A stretch of 38,272 bases of DNA from Clostridia bacterium (GTDB taxonomy: Bacteria; Bacillota; Clostridia; Oscillospirales; CAG-272): positions 1-38,272 of the forward strand of contig JAGATA010000033.1 in the NCBI GenBank assembly GCA_017621475.1. Direction: 5' to 3'. Made by a program: the position numbers and the translations under genes. Each line of letters opens with the position of its first letter. Positions within the stretch are counted from its first letter, which is position 1. The notes under the pieces were generated by a model that saw only the letters and a program-made list of their open reading frames with translations, had not been told where the DNA came from and ran no database searches. Positions 10,119 to 17,778 of the stretch are shown piece after piece.

Positions 10119-11927
10119 ATGTATAAAAACCTACATTTTAAAATCGTTGTTATCTTTGTCGTTTTCACAATGGCGATAATGTCTGCTGTCGGTGCAATGA
10201 TGCTCTATAACACGGTAAGCTATTACTCCGATGAGTTCGAGAACCAAATGGAAAGTGCATTCGCGGAAGGCAGTGATCTTTCCCTTGAACTTACAAGTGC
10301 TTTTTCAAGCGGAAATCATTTTGAAAAACAGAATGAAATACTTAAGGCTTATTCCGGTACGCTTGGCATAGACAGCCATAGAAACTATTATGTTTTAAAT
10401 TATAACGGAAGTTTTATGGCAGGGTCTGATGCAAAGCTCGGTGAAGACCTTGAAATAACTCCAAATATTATACGCGCCATAAACGGAGGCGTAGGAAACA
10501 AAAGCCGCTTTTGGGAAGAGTATATAGACTATGCTATATGTATACGCGATTACGGCAAAACGAGCATCATCTATATAAAGGATACGCAGGAGGAAGTGCG
10601 CTCCTTTACGATGATGATATTCCAAATGACCGTACAGAGTATGTTCTTCGGCTTGCTTGTTGCGGTTGCGCTTTCTTTCTTTCTTGCGCGTGCAATAACG
10701 GATCCGATACGAAAACTTACAATAGGTGCGCAGAGAATTGCGGACGGCGAATTTGAACAGAGCATAGACGTTAAGGGAAATGATGAGATCGGTGCGCTTT
10801 CCGAAACTTTTTCCAATATGAAGGATGTTCTCAAAAACACACTTGACGAGATCAGCGGCGAGAGACAGAAATTTGAAACTCTCTTCCTTTACCTCAAAGA
10901 CGCGGTTATCGTTTTCAACCGCGGCGGAAAACTTATGCACATCAATAAGATGGCGAAAAAGCTGTTTGAGTTCAACACGCCGGAATCGGAAGCCGTTATG
11001 AAGAGCTTCACGTTTTCAGCAATGATCAATCTTTTGCAAATAGACTATAAGGAAGTATCTGCAAAATATAAAGAAAACAAAAACCACGTCGTAAATGACG
11101 TTATCTATAACGATAAGGCGCTTGACGTAACGTTTGCGGATTTCAAATATTCCGAAAACGGCGAAACGCTGCGCGGCATTATGTGTCTTATCCACGACGT
11201 TACGGGAAGATACGAGCTTGATAAATCCAGAAGAGAGTTCGTTGCAGACGTTTCTCACGAGCTTCGTACGCCCTTGACGGGTATTAAAGGCGCGGTTGAA
11301 ACCGTGCTTGAAAATCCAACGCTGGATGAGGAGATAAAAAACAATTTCCTCGAAATGGCTATAGAAGAATGCGACCGTATGACGCGAATCGTAGGCGATC
11401 TTCTCGTTCTTTCGAGGCTTGATAACAAACGCACCTCCTGGAAGGTGGAAACGTTTGAACTTGTACGTTTTGTGGAGCATATCTACGACGTTATGAGTGC
11501 AGATGCAAAAGCGAAAAATCACACGCTCACAAAGATTTGCTATAAAGATATCCGAGAGATAACGGCGGACAGAGAAAAGCTTCAGCAGGTCGTTATCAAT
11601 ATCGTTTCCAATGCGATAAAATATACCCCGGATGGCGGCAAGATAGACATTTTTGCAAAAGGTGAAAAGGATTTTGCCGTTATCAGGGTCACAGACAACG
11701 GCTGGGGTATCCCCGAGGAAGACTTGCCGCGTATTTTTGAGCGTTTTTACAGGGTTGAAAAATCCCGTACGTCCGACGCGGGCGGCACCGGATTGGGTCT
11801 TGCCATCGCTAAAGAGATTCTCGATGCACATGGCGGCGACATCAGCATTGAAAGCTCCGTTGGCAAGGGTACTGCGGTAACGATAAAAATTCCGTATGTC
11901 TGCAAGCTTGAAATGCCGAAAACTTAA
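10119..11927 (+). CDS. walK: WalK-like sensor histidine kinase
   Basis: Membrane kinase of 602 aa expected to phosphorylate the adjacent WalR. In order: first membrane segment (about 9-30), an extracytoplasmic sensor domain of about 135 residues, second membrane segment (about 172-193), HAMP, a PAS-like domain (about 250-360), HisKA with H380 in ADVSHELRTPL, and HATPase with N box QVVINIVSNAIKYTP, G1 DNGWGIPEEDL, F box IFERFYRVEKSR and G2 GGTGLGLAIAKEI. This is the full WalK architecture. AGAGG precedes the ATG. A hairpin terminator follows the stop, so the next two genes probably receive only part of the transcription. Confidence 0.9.
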   Translation: MYKNLHFKIVVIFVVFTMAIMSAVGAMMLYNTVSYYSDEFENQMESAFAEGSDLSLELTSAFSSGNHFEKQNEILKAYSGTLGIDSHRNYYVLNYNGSFMAGSDAKLGEDLEITPNIIRAINGGVGNKSRFWEEYIDYAICIRDYGKTSIIYIKDTQEEVRSFTMMIFQMTVQSMFFGLLVAVALSFFLARAITDPIRKLTIGAQRIADGEFEQSIDVKGNDEIGALSETFSNMKDVLKNTLDEISGERQKFETLFLYLKDAVIVFNRGGKLMHINKMAKKLFEFNTPESEAVMKSFTFSAMINLLQIDYKEVSAKYKENKNHVVNDVIYNDKALDVTFADFKYSENGETLRGIMCLIHDVTGRYELDKSRREFVADVSHELRTPLTGIKGAVETVLENPTLDEEIKNNFLEMAIEECDRMTRIVGDLLVLSRLDNKRTSWKVETFELVRFVEHIYDVMSADAKAKNHTLTKICYKDIREITADREKLQQVVINIVSNAIKYTPDGGKIDIFAKGEKDFAVIRVTDNGWGIPEEDLPRIFERFYRVEKSRTSDAGGTGLGLAIAKEILDAHGGDISIESSVGKGTAVTIKIPYVCKLEMPKT

Positions 11928-11940
11928 TTTTCACACATAA

Positions 11941-11970
11941 ACAAGGGAGGCTGCCCCCTCCCTTGTATTA
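11941..11970 (+). terminator. terminator or attenuator between walK and yycH-like gene
   Basis: Ten-base arms ACAAGGGAGG (11941-11950) and CCTCCCTTGT (11957-11966) with a 6-nt loop, then ATTATTT. The T-run is imperfect and no promoter is evident before the next gene, which suggests partial read-through. Confidence 0.65.
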
Positions 11971-11991
11971 TTTAAAAAGGAGGAAATGGGC

Positions 11992-13413
11992 TTGAAAACG
12001 AAAATAGAGAGCTTTTTAAGTACGCTTTTAATATTTTTTCTATTGGTAAGCCTTGTTTGCCTTTCTTTTGTATATATGTTTTCATTTAAAACAAGGGATG
12101 AAACAAAATTCGACTCCGATGATATGGAGGCACTTGAACAGAATTTTGCTGCGGCAGGATATATGGATGATGCTGGTGTGGACAATATTTTGCCTGTCTT
12201 TGTCGGTGTCTCTCTTCCCGGGGAAGGTGAGCGCGTTGGCGCTTTCGGTGCAGATGTGTTGGAGCAAATGTATACGGATTGCTTCGAGGTCGTGTGGCAA
12301 TATTTTGTACATGGTACGGCGCATGCAATTTCAAATTCAAGCGCAGACGACTATATCCGTATGGCGAAGAACAACGGTTTTATCTATATAAAATATGCTT
12401 CCGCATACCCTAAATCCGTTATCGTAAGTTTTACCCGCAAGGATACCTTTGCGCTCAATATTTCGGATGAGTATATAAAGGAGATTTTCGTATTCAAAAA
12501 TAATTATACGAACAGCGTTTGCGTTGTCACCGTTTCCGATACGGGAAATAACTATCTTTATACGGGTTCTTTCGGTTTTGATGAAAATTTTAACAAAAAC
12601 ATTGTAAATGAATATAATAATGCAGAAGGAACTTTTGATTTCTCTTTTTCTTCCGAAAAAGAGAGCGAGGTTTTTATCTCAAAAGAAAAATACTCCGATG
12701 CTATCTACCGTAATTCCATTATCCCCAAGGGAGAGATATTCCTTGATGGTTTGAGCTTTGAGAATGTCAGCGACCGCCTTGCTTCGCAAGGCTCTTACGA
12801 CAGGCTTCTTTCGCTCTTTACACTCAATCCGGAAAAAATATCCGTATTTACGGAGAGCGACGGAACGAGAACCTTTTTTGAAGAAGGTCAGAACGTGAGC
12901 ATTGCTGTTGACGGAAGTGTGAAATATTCCGCTGTCGGCGCGGGAGGCATAGATATAGGCGACGTTATAGGTTACCGATCCGAAAACAGCGAATATTCTT
13001 TGCGAGACAAGATCGGCGCGACGCTTTGTATCGTTCGTGAAATGACGGAAATAACGTACATTTCTGAAAATATAAAGATAAGGCTTTCCGGGATCTTTTA
13101 CGATGAGAACGATAATTTTGTTATCACGTATTCTGCCTCTTATAAAGGCATACCGATTATATGTGAGAATGCGTTTTTCTCCTTTACCGTTTCCGGCAAC
13201 CGTATAAAAAGTGTAGATTGCAGTATGTTTGATGTTGTTGCTTACGGCGACTCCGTTCTTCCCAACGCTATGTGGGAGTATATTACATACGCTGCAAGCG
13301 CACAGGGAAAGGTTTATTCTCAGCTCGTTCCTGCGTATGCTTACGATGAGAGCGCAGAAAACGTATATGCTCGTTACTATTCCCGTTCTGCATGTATGGA
13401 GGTGAACGGATGA
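11992..13413 (+). CDS. yycH: YycH-like anchored regulator of WalRK
   Basis: About 473 aa with one N-terminal membrane anchor (STLLIFFLLVSLVCLSFVYMF) and a long extracytoplasmic part of beta-rich repeats. In Bacillota with walRK, this position is held by YycH, which with YycI restrains WalK in the membrane. Sequence likeness to known YycH is too low to see by eye, so the call rests on position, topology and size. Start choice: AGGAGG (11978-11983) is only 2 nt from an ATG at 11986 but 8 nt from the in-frame TTG at 11992, so TTG is the better start; both give nearly the same protein. The stop overlaps the next start as ATGA. Confidence 0.65.
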   Translation: MKTKIESFLSTLLIFFLLVSLVCLSFVYMFSFKTRDETKFDSDDMEALEQNFAAAGYMDDAGVDNILPVFVGVSLPGEGERVGAFGADVLEQMYTDCFEVVWQYFVHGTAHAISNSSADDYIRMAKNNGFIYIKYASAYPKSVIVSFTRKDTFALNISDEYIKEIFVFKNNYTNSVCVVTVSDTGNNYLYTGSFGFDENFNKNIVNEYNNAEGTFDFSFSSEKESEVFISKEKYSDAIYRNSIIPKGEIFLDGLSFENVSDRLASQGSYDRLLSLFTLNPEKISVFTESDGTRTFFEEGQNVSIAVDGSVKYSAVGAGGIDIGDVIGYRSENSEYSLRDKIGATLCIVREMTEITYISENIKIRLSGIFYDENDNFVITYSASYKGIPIICENAFFSFTVSGNRIKSVDCSMFDVVAYGDSVLPNAMWEYITYAASAQGKVYSQLVPAYAYDESAENVYARYYSRSACMEVNG

Positions 13414-14318
13414 ACGTCAGAAGTTTAAAATCAGCCATAGCCGCGTTTCTGCTTTTGGCAAATCTTTGCTTTATTCTGCTTATCTCTCTGAATTTAAGGA
13501 ATAAATATTATTACGATTCCGAAACGATACAAAATGCTTACAGCGCAATAGAGCAGGGAGGCTTTGGCGTTGCACGCGGTATTCTGGAGCGTAAGCAGAG
13601 GAGCTTTTCTGTTTACAAGGGCGATTGTGATATTTTATCCTGTAACGATATTATTGCTCTTTACGGCACGCTTGCGGCGCATTATAATATCGGCGATGAT
13701 GTAAGCGTAGTGTGCGAAGCGGGAGAATACACTTTTTTCCGCGACGGTTCTTTTGAGTACATAACAAATTCCGGCGTTAAGCTTCCCGAAAGTACGGCGC
13801 AGACCGTGGACGTTACAGCACAGAGAAAAGTTTATAAAATGCTCAAAGCTGCAATAGAGGAATTTCTTAAAATGGAGGAGCTTGAAAAATGCGCTTCCAA
13901 TAAAAAAAGCAATGTTGACGTTGATATTTATATTGAAAAAATATCTTACGATCCCGAAACGAAGGCTTATATAGTCAATGCCTGCCAAACATTTGACGGG
14001 GACAGTGTTTCCCAAAACGGTGTTGAATTTGTTGCTTACGATGACATTATCGTGAGAGCAAGCGGTACGTTTTCTTTTGTTTATCCCACGGAAAAGATCT
14101 TTGCAGACTCGCTTGACACAATAAACATTATACTTTGTGAGAAAAACTATTTTGAAGGAAGAGAGCCCCAAGAGCTTGTTCTTTCCGAGATCGTTTATTT
14201 TTACAGCGTTTACGACAGCGCTGACGGAAGCAGGTATTTTATCCCGATGTGCTGTGTGCTTTACGACAGGGCGGACATTTTCGGGATATATAACCTCGTT
14301 TCCGGAAAAAGAGAATGA
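13410..14318 (+). CDS. yycI: YycI-like anchored regulator of WalRK
   Basis: A 302-aa protein with one N-terminal membrane segment (AIAAFLLLANLCFILLISL) and an extracytoplasmic domain, in the place of YycI in walRK loci. The ATG at 13410 shares bases with the upstream stop (ATGA), indicating translational coupling, and GGAGG precedes it; this supports a heterodimer with the upstream protein as known for YycH-YycI. The MYGGER extension upstream is not needed. The function is inferred from context and topology, not from residues. No YycJ/WalJ metallo-beta-lactamase gene follows, unlike the classical order. Confidence 0.65.
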   Translation: MNVRSLKSAIAAFLLLANLCFILLISLNLRNKYYYDSETIQNAYSAIEQGGFGVARGILERKQRSFSVYKGDCDILSCNDIIALYGTLAAHYNIGDDVSVVCEAGEYTFFRDGSFEYITNSGVKLPESTAQTVDVTAQRKVYKMLKAAIEEFLKMEELEKCASNKKSNVDVDIYIEKISYDPETKAYIVNACQTFDGDSVSQNGVEFVAYDDIIVRASGTFSFVYPTEKIFADSLDTINIILCEKNYFEGREPQELVLSEIVYFYSVYDSADGSRYFIPMCCVLYDRADIFGIYNLVSGKRE

Positions 14319-14338
14319 CAGATTTATTGAATAAATTA

Positions 14339-14367
14339 TTGTTTTAATCAAAAAATTGTGATACAAT
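14339..14367 (+). promoter_or_regulatory. SigA promoter for murA
   Basis: -35 TTGTTT (14339-14344), 17-nt spacer, -10 TACAAT (14362-14367). It leaves a leader of about 125 nt before the murA ATG; I see no known leader RNA in it. Confidence 0.6.
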
Positions 14368-14499
14368 AAGCTATAGCCGAAGAGAGTCGAACCAATAAGC
14401 CTTGCGGCGATAAATTTTTGCATATTTCTTCGCGCTATATGTTTTGAAAGATATTTCAGACGCAACTCGAACACCCCAAATTGATTGAAAGGTATATAT

Positions 14500-15768
14500 A
14501 TGGAAAAGGTAATAATTGACGGCGGAGTGGCGCTTGAGGGAAAGATAACCGTAAGCGGTATGAAAAACGCCGCTGTGGCTGTCCTTTTTGCAACGCTTCT
14601 TGTAGATGATGTTTGCGTTATAGAGAATTTGCCGAATATCAGCGATGTGCGAATATCGCTTGAAATACTTAAAAGTCTTGGCGCGAAGGTGGAAGTCCTT
14701 GGCGATAACCGTGTGTCCATAGATTGCACCTGTGTGCGCGATGAAGCACCGCCGGAAGAGCTTGCAAAAAAAATGCGAGCTTCATATTATCTGCTCGGCG
14801 CATACCTTGGCAGATTCGGTCACGCAGCCATTGCTTATCCGGGCGGATGCGATTTCGGTGTGCGCCCCATAGATCAGCATATAAAAGCGTTTAAGACACT
14901 CGGCGCAACGGTGGATACCTCCCGCAAGGAGAGGATAGAAACGGAAGCTAAGGGCGGAAAGCTCTGCGGAGACCAGATCTTCTTCGACTGCATCACCGTT
15001 GGCGGAACTATAAATGCAATTATCGCCTCAGTCCTTGCAGAGGGGAATACGATCATAGAAAATGCGGCAAGAGAACCGCATATCGTTGACCTTGCAAACT
15101 TTTTAGGCTTCTGCGGCGCTTCCATCAAGGGCGCGGGTACGGATACTGTAAAAATAAGAGGCGTGGAAAAACTTCACGGTTGCACATACTCTCTTGTTCC
15201 CGATATGATAGAAGCGGGTACGTTTATGATAGCGGCGGCGGCAACAGGCGGCAGACTTTATATAGATAACGTAATTCCAGAGCATTTGGAAGCCATTACA
15301 GCAAAACTTACGGAAATGGGCGTTGACGTGGAAGAGTTTGACGACGCGGTGCTTGTTTCCCGCAAGTCCGGGCTCAAACGTGCAAACATACGAACGAAGC
15401 CTTACCCCGGATTTCCGACCGATATGAATCCGCAGATGGCAACACTTATGTGTATGGCAGACGGAGAGAGCAGGCTTGTCGATACAATATGGGATAACCG
15501 ATTCAGATACGTTGAAGAACTTAAACGTATGGGCGCGGATGTTACCGTTGACGGAAATACCGCGTTTATTGCCGGCGGAACTAAATTACGTGCGGCAAGA
15601 GTTCGCGCTGTTGACCTGCGTGCAGGGGCTGCAATGATCATTGCAGGGCTTGCGGCAGAGGGAAGAACTGAAATAGACGATTTCTTCTACGTTGAACGCG
15701 GATATGATAACGTTATAGAGAAGCTTCGCGGTGTCGGCGCGAACATCCGCAAGGTAAAATATGAATAA
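14500..15768 (+). CDS. murA: MurA, UDP-GlcNAc 1-carboxyvinyltransferase
   Basis: First committed step of peptidoglycan synthesis: transfer of enolpyruvyl from PEP to UDP-GlcNAc in the cytosol; the fosfomycin target. The 422-aa length is normal. K22-N23 in SGMKNAAV and the catalytic cysteine C117 in the GGCDFGVRPIDQH loop are present, and FPTDMNPQMATL near the C-terminal third is typical. The active-site Cys implies the usual fosfomycin-sensitive type. The ATG at 14500 follows GAAAGG at 7 nt; an upstream TTG is unlikely. It directly follows the walRK locus and ends in a hairpin terminator. Confidence 0.95.
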   Translation: MEKVIIDGGVALEGKITVSGMKNAAVAVLFATLLVDDVCVIENLPNISDVRISLEILKSLGAKVEVLGDNRVSIDCTCVRDEAPPEELAKKMRASYYLLGAYLGRFGHAAIAYPGGCDFGVRPIDQHIKAFKTLGATVDTSRKERIETEAKGGKLCGDQIFFDCITVGGTINAIIASVLAEGNTIIENAAREPHIVDLANFLGFCGASIKGAGTDTVKIRGVEKLHGCTYSLVPDMIEAGTFMIAAAATGGRLYIDNVIPEHLEAITAKLTEMGVDVEEFDDAVLVSRKSGLKRANIRTKPYPGFPTDMNPQMATLMCMADGESRLVDTIWDNRFRYVEELKRMGADVTVDGNTAFIAGGTKLRAARVRAVDLRAGAAMIIAGLAAEGRTEIDDFFYVERGYDNVIEKLRGVGANIRKVKYE

Positions 15769-15774
15769 ACCGAA

Positions 15775-15810
15775 AAAGCGCAGGATCCGTAAAGATACTG
15801 CGCTTTAAAA
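15775..15810 (+). terminator. terminator after murA
   Basis: Arms AAAGCGCAG (15775-15783) and CTGCGCTTT (15798-15806) with a 14-nt loop. The T-run on the plus strand is short, so efficiency is uncertain. Confidence 0.6.
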
Positions 15811-15828
15811 ATATCAAGGAGATTTGTT

Positions 15829-17286
15829 ATGGAGCAGAAAAAACGTATTTTATGCTGGGATGAAAAGAACGTGAATAAAAACGACGGCGTAAGCGTTATT
15901 GCGCATAAGCCCATTAAGAAAAATTTGGCGCTTATATGCGATTGTGAGTGGGAAGGAGTTCACAACGGTTATGCAAGCGCCTTGAAGGTCGGAGAAAAGC
16001 ACCGTATATATTACAGAGCCGACAGCAGCCGCCAAAGAATAGATGGGCAGAAGATACCCGGCGGCGGGGGCGTTATCTGCGTTGCCGAAAGCCGCGACGG
16101 CGGTATCACATACAAAAAGCCCAATATCGGGAAGTATGAATTCAACGGTACAAAGAATAATAATATCGTTTTTGCGCGCGAAGAAAAGACGATAGACAAC
16201 TTTTCCGTTTTCTATGATAAAAACCCCGCTTGCCCAAAGGATGAAAAGTTTAAGGCTCTATGCGAAATAAACCTCGGAAACGAATGCGGCGGTACAAAAC
16301 TTATTTATTACGCAAGCGAGGACGGATACGATTTCAGAGAGATGTATTGCCTTGATGTGGAGGGTACGTTCGATTCCTTTAACGTGATGGTGTGGGACGA
16401 GAATACGGAACAATATTTCCTTTATTACCGCGCATTCCACACGCCGGAAGGCGAGGACAGGCTCTCCTGGCACGGTGCGCGCCCTAATTGGATCCGCCAC
16501 GTTCGTGTCGCAACGAGCAAGGATTTTAGAGTCTGGGAAAAGCACGGCAGAATATCCTTTGAGGAAGGGCAGGAGGAATATCAGCTTTACACCAACCAGA
16601 TAACGAAATATTACCGTAGCAGGGATACTTTTATCGGCTTTCCCGTGCGATACCGCGACAGAGCGGCGGAAAAACGCAATTTCCACCATATGCCGCTTGG
16701 AGACAGGCACGAAAATATCACAAACGTTTACGGGCGAGAGGGAACTGCCGTTACGGATTGTGTTATTATGACATCGAATGATGGCTTTAAGTTTGACCGC
16801 CGTGACGAAGCGTTTTTAACACCCGGTGTGGAAAACCGAAACAACTGGTGGTACGGCAACTGCTACACCGTTTACGGTCTTATCGAAACGGAAAGCGAGG
16901 AGGAGGGAGCGCCTAACGAAATTTCTTTCTATATGGGTGAAAATTACCGTATCAAAAACGTGAACTTCCGAAGATACACCGTGCGCCTTGACGGATTTTT
17001 CTCCTGGTATGCTCCGTATAAAGGGGGAAGTGTTTTGACAAAGCCTTTTACCGTGGAAGCAGAAGAAATGCGTGTGAACTTTGCAACTTCGGCTCTTGGC
17101 GGAATGACCGTTAGCATTTGCGGCGAAGGCGGGGAGGCGCTTGAGGGTTACACAAGCTACGAAATGTTCGGCGATAGTGTGGACCGCCCGGTGGAGTTTG
17201 AAAAGCCAATATCTGCGCTTAAAGGCTCTAGTGTTTGTTTGAAATTTGCTCTTAAAGACGCGCACCTTTATTCATTTGAAATATAA
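15829..17286 (+). CDS. cytosolic glycosidase-like protein with a probable beta-propeller fold
   Basis: A 485-aa protein with no signal peptide or membrane segment. Repeated aromatic and Asp-rich blades (SRDGGITYKKPNIG, SEDGYDFREM, TSKDFRVWEKHG, SNDGFKFDRRDEAFL) with a W or F after S-x-D-G/F are typical of five-bladed propellers of the GH32/GH43/GH130-like type. A beta-sandwich-like C-terminal domain follows (about 390-485). I cannot assign catalytic residues or a CAZy family with confidence. AAGGAG precedes the ATG. It lies upstream of the structured RNA and the GH28-type enzyme, so a role in plant-glycan breakdown inside the cell is an inference from context. Confidence 0.6.
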   Translation: MEQKKRILCWDEKNVNKNDGVSVIAHKPIKKNLALICDCEWEGVHNGYASALKVGEKHRIYYRADSSRQRIDGQKIPGGGGVICVAESRDGGITYKKPNIGKYEFNGTKNNNIVFAREEKTIDNFSVFYDKNPACPKDEKFKALCEINLGNECGGTKLIYYASEDGYDFREMYCLDVEGTFDSFNVMVWDENTEQYFLYYRAFHTPEGEDRLSWHGARPNWIRHVRVATSKDFRVWEKHGRISFEEGQEEYQLYTNQITKYYRSRDTFIGFPVRYRDRAAEKRNFHHMPLGDRHENITNVYGREGTAVTDCVIMTSNDGFKFDRRDEAFLTPGVENRNNWWYGNCYTVYGLIETESEEEGAPNEISFYMGENYRIKNVNFRRYTVRLDGFFSWYAPYKGGSVLTKPFTVEAEEMRVNFATSALGGMTVSICGEGGEALEGYTSYEMFGDSVDRPVEFEKPISALKGSSVCLKFALKDAHLYSFEI

Positions 17287-17300
17287 AAATGGGATATGAA

Positions 17301-17344
17301 AAATTTAGGCTTTCTTTTTTGTGGAAGGCCTAAAATTTTTTCTT
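17301..17344 (+). terminator. terminator after the propeller protein
   Basis: Imperfect arms AAATTTAGGCTTTC (17301-17314) and GAAGGCCTAAAATTT (324-338 in the same kilobase) followed by a T-run, 14 nt after the stop. Confidence 0.75.
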
Positions 17345-17351
17345 AAAACCA

Positions 17352-17380
17352 TTGACAAAATGCAGATTACACAGTATAAT
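17352..17380 (+). promoter_or_regulatory. perfect consensus SigA promoter of the structured RNA
   Basis: TTGACA (17352-17357), exactly 17 nt, TATAAT (17375-17380). It is the only promoter in the window with both hexamers perfect, and predicts a start near 17387. Confidence 0.88.
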
Positions 17381-17386
17381 AGAACT

Positions 17387-17548
17387 ACAGTTAGCAACCG
17401 CTAACTCAACGGTCTTGTTTTGGTTGGGTCGCCGACTTTTTTAATAGCTGCAAGTTATCGGTAACTAACCGCCCTTTCTTTGCTAACAGGTTATGCCATA
17501 AAATAGAACTACAACCGAAAGGCGCGGGAATTATATCCCGCGTTTTTT
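17387..17548 (+). ncRNA. structured noncoding RNA or leader, about 160 nt, family not recognised
   Basis: The stretch from the consensus promoter to a strong terminator has no open reading frame and folds well by eye. GTTAGCAA (17390-17397) pairs with TTGCTAAC (17480-17487) and closes the body; GTTAGC can instead pair with GCTAAC at 17400-17405. Inside, GGTTGG (17422-17427) pairs with CTAACC (17465-17470) and CCGA (17432-17435) with TCGG (17458-17461). Then GGTT (17489-17492) can pair with AACC (17513-17516), a CC-GAAA-GG tetraloop follows, and the terminator is CGCGGGA/TCCCGCG plus six T. The 12-mer AATAGAACTACA occurs at 17378-17389 and again at 17502-17513. It lacks the conserved motifs I know for SRP RNA, 6S, T-box and common riboswitches. 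The raiA RNA motif is a candidate I cannot verify. A riboswitch for the micro-ORF downstream is equally possible. Confidence 0.65.
17523..17548 (+). terminator. terminator ending the structured RNA
   Basis: Arms CGCGGGA (17523-17529) and TCCCGCG (17536-17542), 6-nt loop, then TTTTTT. It lies upstream of the 37-aa reading frame, so it can act as 3' end or as a regulated attenuator. Confidence 0.9.
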
Positions 17549-17579
17549 GGTATATCAATAAAAATTAAGGAGGAACAAT

Positions 17580-17693
17580 ATGTATTATATTTTTGAACTT
17601 TTGCTTGTTGCTGTTGGTGTTTGCGCTTGCTATTTTCCTCTTGGAATGATAAAAAAGCGCTTTAAACGCGCTGCGAGAAAAAACTCATTGTAA
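17580..17693 (+). CDS. 37-aa membrane micro-protein
   Basis: ATG at 17580 with an excellent AAGGAGG at 7 nt. The peptide is a single hydrophobic helix (IFELLLVAVGVCACYFPLGMI) followed by a basic tail (KKRFKRAARKNSL), so it should insert with the tail in the cytosol. A hairpin terminator directly follows the stop. The only upstream promoter is the consensus one before the structured RNA, so expression requires read-through of the terminator at 17523-17548. No known family; a regulatory or transport-partner role would be speculation. Confidence 0.65.
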   Translation: MYYIFELLLVAVGVCACYFPLGMIKKRFKRAARKNSL

Positions 17694-17719
17694 ATAAAGA
17701 GCAAAAAACTCTTTATTTT
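17693..17719 (+). terminator. terminator after the micro-protein
   Basis: Arms AATAAAGAG (17693-17701) and CTCTTTATT (17709-17717), then TT. Confidence 0.8.
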
Positions 17720-17778
17720 ATCGAAATTATATGTTACAATAAGGCATAAACAATTTTTTTACTATAACGGAGAAGATT

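Noticed and set aside
11927..11992. promoter for the yycH-like gene between walK and yycH
   Set aside because: The 58-nt gap is filled by the hairpin and ribosome site; no -35/-10 pair fits.
17387..17548. T-box, SRP RNA, 6S RNA, guanidine, c-di-GMP or fluoride riboswitch
   Set aside because: The conserved sequence blocks I know for these families are not present, and no long rod with a central bubble is formed.
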